Below, piece by piece: positions 24,801-30,800 of a DNA stretch of 61,840 nt. The notes beneath the pieces were generated by a model. The model saw nothing but the letters and a program-made list of their open reading frames with translations, was not told the DNA's origin and did not search any database. The stretch is taken from the NCBI GenBank assembly GCA_020848435.1, contig JADLAC010000069.1:1-61840 (forward strand), in the 5' to 3' direction. A program made the translations under genes and the position numbers. The number at the start of each line of letters is the position of its first letter. Position 1 is the stretch's first letter. Origin of the DNA: Burkholderiales bacterium (GTDB lineage: Bacteria; Pseudomonadota; Gammaproteobacteria; Burkholderiales; WYBJ01).

Positions 24801-27800
24801 GGCGGCATGGCCTCGCTGGCGTACGACGCCGCCGGCAACGTCACGCACGTCACCGATGCGCTGGGGCGGGTGACGCAGAACGTATACGACAGCCTCGATC
24901 GGCGCATCGCCGAGATCGCACCCGATCCCGACGGCGCGGGGGGGGCGCAACAGCCGGCGACGCGGCGCTTCGCCTTCGATGCGCTCGGCAATGTGATCGC
25001 GTCCACCGATGCGCTGGGACAGACCACGAGCAGCCAGTTCGATGCATTGAACCGTCTCACCCGATCCACCGATGCGCTCGGGGCAAGCACGCAATACCAG
25101 TACGATGCGATCGGCAACCTGACCGCCATCACCGATCCCAACTCGAACCGTACCGTCTTTGGCTACGATGCGCTGTCGCGGCGTACGAGCGAGACCGACG
25201 CGGCAGGGGGTGTGCGCACCTATGCCTACGATGCCGCCGGCAATCTGGTGGAGAAGATCGATGCGCTCGGGCGGCAGAGCGCCTGGACTTTCGACCCCTT
25301 GAACCGCGCGACCGGCGAGCTGTGGCGCGATGCCGGCGGAAATCTGGCTCGCAGCATCGCGCGCACATTCGACGCGGCAGGGCAGCTCGTCGCCGTAAGC
25401 GATCCGGACGCCACCTACACCATGGCCTACGACGGCCTCGGCCGCATGACGAGCAGCGACAACGGCGGCAGCCCAGGGCAGCCGCACGTGGTGCTCGGCT
25501 ATGATTACGACGGCGCCGGCAACCTGCTGGCGGTGGCGCACACGGTGAACGGTGCGACTGCCTATACCACCGAGTATGGTTACGACGCGCTCGATCGCAT
25601 GGTGGCGCTCAGCCAATCCGGCGCCGCGGTGACGCCGCATCGGGTCGGCTTCGCTTACGATGCGGCGGGGCAGCTTGCCGAGGTGACGCGCTTCGACACC
25701 CTGGCCGGCGCCGTGCCTGCGGTCGCGTCTTCGTACACCTACGATGCGGCCGGCCGCGCGACCCGCATCACGCATCGAAGCGGCAGCAGCGTCATCGCCG
25801 ACTACCAGCACGAGTGGGATGCGAACGAGCGTCTGCTGCGCGTGCAATCGAACGACGGCACCAGCACTTATCGCTACGATGCCGCCGATCAGCTCATCGC
25901 GGCCGAGTACAGCTTCCAACCCAGTGAGAATTTCGCCTACGACGCGGGCGGCAATCCGAGCGGCGCAGCGTTCGGCGTCGGCACGGACAATAGGATCCTC
26001 TCCGACGGGACCTACGACTATGCCTACGACGCGGAGGGCAACCGCATCGGCCGGGTCGAGCTTGCCAGCGGCGAGCGCATCGAGTACGCGTTCGACCATC
26101 GCAACCGGCTGATCGGCGCGACCACCCGCGACGCCGCGGGCAACGTCATCGGAGCCGAGCAGATTCGCTACGACGCCTTCGACTGGAAGATCGAACGCAG
26201 CGTCGATCTCGACGGCGCCGGCGGCCAGGCCGCGCAGATCGAGCGCTACGTGCACGATCGCGACCACATCGCGATGGTGTTCACGCCGGCCGGTGCCTTG
26301 AGCGAGATCTTTTCGCACGGTCCGCAGATCGATATGTTGCTCGCCGAGCAGCGTGGCGGTGCGCTCACCTGGTCGCTGCCCGATCATCTCGGCAGCGTGC
26401 GCGACGTGGTGTCGGCGCAGGGCGCGCTGCGCAATCACTTGACCTACGATGCGTTCGGCGCGATCACGGCGCAGTCCGATGCCGCGTTCGCGCCACGCTT
26501 CTCGTACACCGGGCGGGAGCTCGACCCGGCGCTCGGGTTGTACGACTACCGGGCGCGTTACTACGACGCCGATCTCGGCCGCTTCGTGAGCGAAGATCCG
26601 ATCGGCTTCGAGGGCGGGGACGCCAACCTCTATCGCTATGTCGGCAACAACCCGATTACCGAGCTCGATCCGTCGGGCCTATCGGCGCTGGACTGGCTGA
26701 AGCGCAAAGCGGTGGCGTTCGGCGGCGCGGTGGCGGGCATTGGCGAGTTCGCCTGGGACATGACCTTCGGACTCGCATACGACTTCGGCCACAAGATCGG
26801 CACCGAGATCTATCACAACCACATCCAGGAGCACATCAACAAGGATGCCTACGACGCCGAGAGGATGCGGCGCGAGCAACGCGACATGCGCATCCGCGAG
26901 CAGCGCGAGCGTGACGCGCTCGATCCGTGCAAGAGTTTGCTCAACTCGCTCAGCAACCTGAACACGCTGCCCTCGCGGGTGTGGAAGTCGGTGTCGAACG
27001 CCGCCGAGAAATGGGCCGACGAGGTGCAGCGGCTGTCGGAAAGCGACGATCCGTGGGACTGGTTTAACGCCGGGCGCAAGGCGGCGAAACCGCTGTCCGC
27101 GGCTGCGATCGTGGCGGTGCCGCTGGTCAATGGGCTCGTGACGCTCGGCAAGGAAGGGCTCGCCGGCCTGATGGAGCAAGCCGGCAGCGCCGGACGCGCG
27201 GCGGGCGCGCAACGCCTCGCCAGTTCGATCGGCGATGATTTGCTCGCCGCACAGCAGGCTGCCGCACGCGCCGCGGCGAAGAAGGATGTGACGCTATGGC
27301 GCGGGGTCTACCTCACCGAGGACGAGGCCGCGGCGATGGCGGCGGATCTCGCGCAGGGCAGGCCGATCGCGAGCTACGCGACGCGCAACAACCTCTCGGC
27401 CGCTGAAGTCCAGGCGTGGGAAAACCGCGCCATGCAATGGGCCGATGCACAGACCGGAGAGCGCGCGTGGCTGCGCAACGCGACGCGCGAAGAGCGCCTT
27501 GCCGCCTATCACGTCGAGGGGGGCATCCATGGTCCCGCGATTTCCTTCACGCCGGATCGGGTGATCGCGGAGGAGTGGGCCGTTCGAATGAACAAGGATG
27601 CGGGCAAACGATCGTACCTGATTCGCGCCGATTTCGAGCACCCGAATCCGAATATCGTCCGCCAACCGGGCAAGAGCTACATCCAGGGCCCGGAGATGGA
27701 GGCGACGCTGCTGCGCGACACGGCGCCGCGCAACGGTGCGCTCTACGAGATCACCGGCACGCGCGAAACGATCCATGGCGGAACCACCTACCGCCAAGTG

Positions 27801-30800
27801 GGCGCCGCGTCGGCGCTCGAGCGCGAGCAGCTCGTTCGCCAGCTCGAGGCAAGCACCGGGCCGGCCGTGGCGCGATTCCAGGACGTGTTCGAAGCGCGTG
27901 CCCTGGGCTATCAGCGCCAGAGCGGGCGGCCGCTGGCGGAGGGCTATTCCAACCTTTTCGAGCAGCCGCAGTTTCGAGCCACCCTGCAAATGCTCGAGAC
28001 GGCACAGGGCGCGCAGAGCGCCGCGGAAGTCAGCGCGGCGATGATGCGGTTCAAGGAACAGATGCGCGTGCTGGGCACGCCAGTCCACAATTCGTACAAC
28101 CCGAATATTGCGGGGATAGCGCGGGCGGAAGGCGGCTGGGGCCGCTACGACAAGAATCCCGGCGGTCTGGTGCGCCTCGACAGTGGCCAGATCGGCATCG
28201 GCATGTACCGGGGGCCGCGCTTCACCGAGCCGCTGCGCGGTCCTGAGCTCCAGTACGCCGGGCAATGGATGCGCGAGATCGGTCACGAAGCCGGCGCGCT
28301 CGCTCGCTTGCAGCAACACACGGCAATGCAGGGCACCAGCCTGGGAACGTACACCAACCAGTCGCTGGAGGCGCTGATCAAGCAGGCCATCCCGAAGGTG
28401 GGCAGGCCGCATCGCATGTCCTACAGTCATGTCGCGGACGAGGCGCTGATGGAGGTTTATGGCGGCGCTTTCCGTCTGCGCACACCGTTGCCGCCGAGCC
28501 TGCTGCGCGCCGCTGCGAGTGCACCGAGCGATGCTCCGCCGATCGACGGCGGCGCATCGGTCGACCAAGCCCTGCGCGAGAGCGCGGACCTGGTGCGATT
28601 GTCCAGCATCGCGCTCGATGTCTGGCGGTATGCGAACCATGGCATCGAGCCGATCATCGTGCGCTTGTCGATGGCCGATCTGCCCGCGGGCGAGCTCGGT
28701 TACGCGACCGTCACCCAGCTCGACGCCGCAGGCAAGCCCTCGGAAGGCCGCATCGTCATCGACTGGAACGCCGATGGGCGCGGCTGGTTCGTCGACCCGA
28801 CACCCCTGGACGATGCCGAGTTCGCCGACCCGGGATCCCAAGCCGCCGGTCGCTACGACCTGTTCAGCGTGATTGCGCACGAGGTGGGTCATACCTTGGG
28901 CTTCATGCCGGGTTACGCCGGTTTCGATCGTCACGTGCTGAGCGCCGAGGACGGTTCGCTAGCCTTCGTCGCACCCGCCATCGACGTTGCGCTGGCGGCC
29001 GACGGTGCCCACTTGAACGGCATAATGCACGGCGCCGACTCGATGGCGGACAGCCTGGCGCCATTCCAGCGCAAGCTGCCATCGCAGTTGTCGGCAAGCA
29101 TCATCGCCGCCGCGCGCGCCGCCGGTTCGGGCGCAGGCGTACCGACACCGGTCTCGATCGAAGCGGCCGCCCTGGATGCCACGCTGCCCGTCGGACTGAC
29201 GAACGGCACGTTCGAGGTCGCCGATCCGGCCGCGCCTGGATTTGCTTGGGAGGCATCCGGATCAGCGGCCGTGAGCGAGGCGCGCGGGGTGTTGTCGGAA
29301 GCCTCCACCCTTGCCCCGCGTTTCCTGCAAAGCTTCGCGCTGCCCGAGGGCGCGCAGGCGCTCGCGTTCACGCTCGTGGCCTGGGAATTCGATGCGGCAG
29401 GCAACGGCCCGCAAGATGCGTTCGAAGTCGCCCTGCTCGCACCGGACACGCGGCAATCGTTGCTCGCCGGCATCGCTCTGAGCGCCACCGATGCCGCGCT
29501 CAACGTGCAGGCGGACGGTTCGGCCTACGCCGCGGCGGGCGTGCGCGTGAATGGTCTCGCCGGCGGCAAGCTCCCCGCTGCGGGGCCGCTCGAGGTCAGC
29601 ATCGACTTGACCGGCATGGCCGCGGGTCAGGAGATCTCGCTTTACTTCGATCTCCTGGGATTCGGCGCGGCCGGAAGCCGGGTCGTGATCGACGACGTTC
29701 GACTCGTGATGGAAGCTGGCGCGAATACGGCCCCGTCCGCAGTCGATGACCAAGCGAGCGTCGCTGAAGACGCCAGCCTGGTTCTCGATGTCCGCGCAAA
29801 CGATTCCGACCTCGATGGCGATGCGCTGGCAGTCGAGCTGGCGAGCAATCCTGCGCACGGTAGTGTGGTGCTCAATGCCGACGGGACGTTGACGTACACG
29901 CCGGTAGCGGATTATGCCGGCGACGATGGCTTCAGCTATCGGGTCAGCGATGGCGTGCTGGATTCGAACGTCGCCACGGTCATGCTCACCGTCGATCCGG
30001 TGAACGATGCGCCCGTGTTCGTCTCTACGCCGGTCACGATACTGGCGCTCGATCCGCTGCCGGTCGCGCCGCAGGACCGCGCATTCCGTGCCGGGGCGAG
30101 CGCCGCTGCCACGAGCCCGGTGCGATTCACGCTGAGCGGTCGCGATACCGGCAAGTACGAAGCTGGGGTCTATCGGGTCGACGATGCGCTTGGGCGCATC
30201 GGCGGCTTGCGTCCGGGGGATGCGGGCTATCTCGAAGCCGCGCTCGCGCCCGAGCGGGCGAGCGTTGCCTACAACCAGCGCTCCGCGCTCGGCGAGCAGC
30301 GCACGCTGGATCTCGTCGCCGACGCGCTCTACGGGTTCTACCTCATCGTCAACCCGAAGCGAATCGCGCTGCCGGGCGCAAGTCCCGTCGGCCCCGCGCC
30401 TTACGGCGGCAGCGTCTATTTCTCGTTCGAAGGCGCCAACGCGGAGGCGTTCGACCACCTGCGTGCCAGCCTCGCGAACGGCGTGCTCAAGCTCGGGTTC
30501 GAATCATCGGTACACGGCGGCGATCAGGACTTCGATGAGCTCGTGATGACCGCGAGCGGCTTCGATTCCGGCGCTGCCGCGTTCTACGGCTACGATGCGC
30601 ACGCGACCGACAGCGAGGGCGACACGCTCGAGTACGGCCTGATCGACGCTCCCACCGGCGCTCGCATCGATCGGGCGAGCGGGCACATCGTGTTCGAGGC
30701 CGTAGTGGGAAGCTACGACTTCGTGGTGGGTGTCGATGATGGCAATGGCGCCGAGGCGCAGCAGCGCTACACGCTGGCCGTGGTCTCGCAGGCCACCCTC

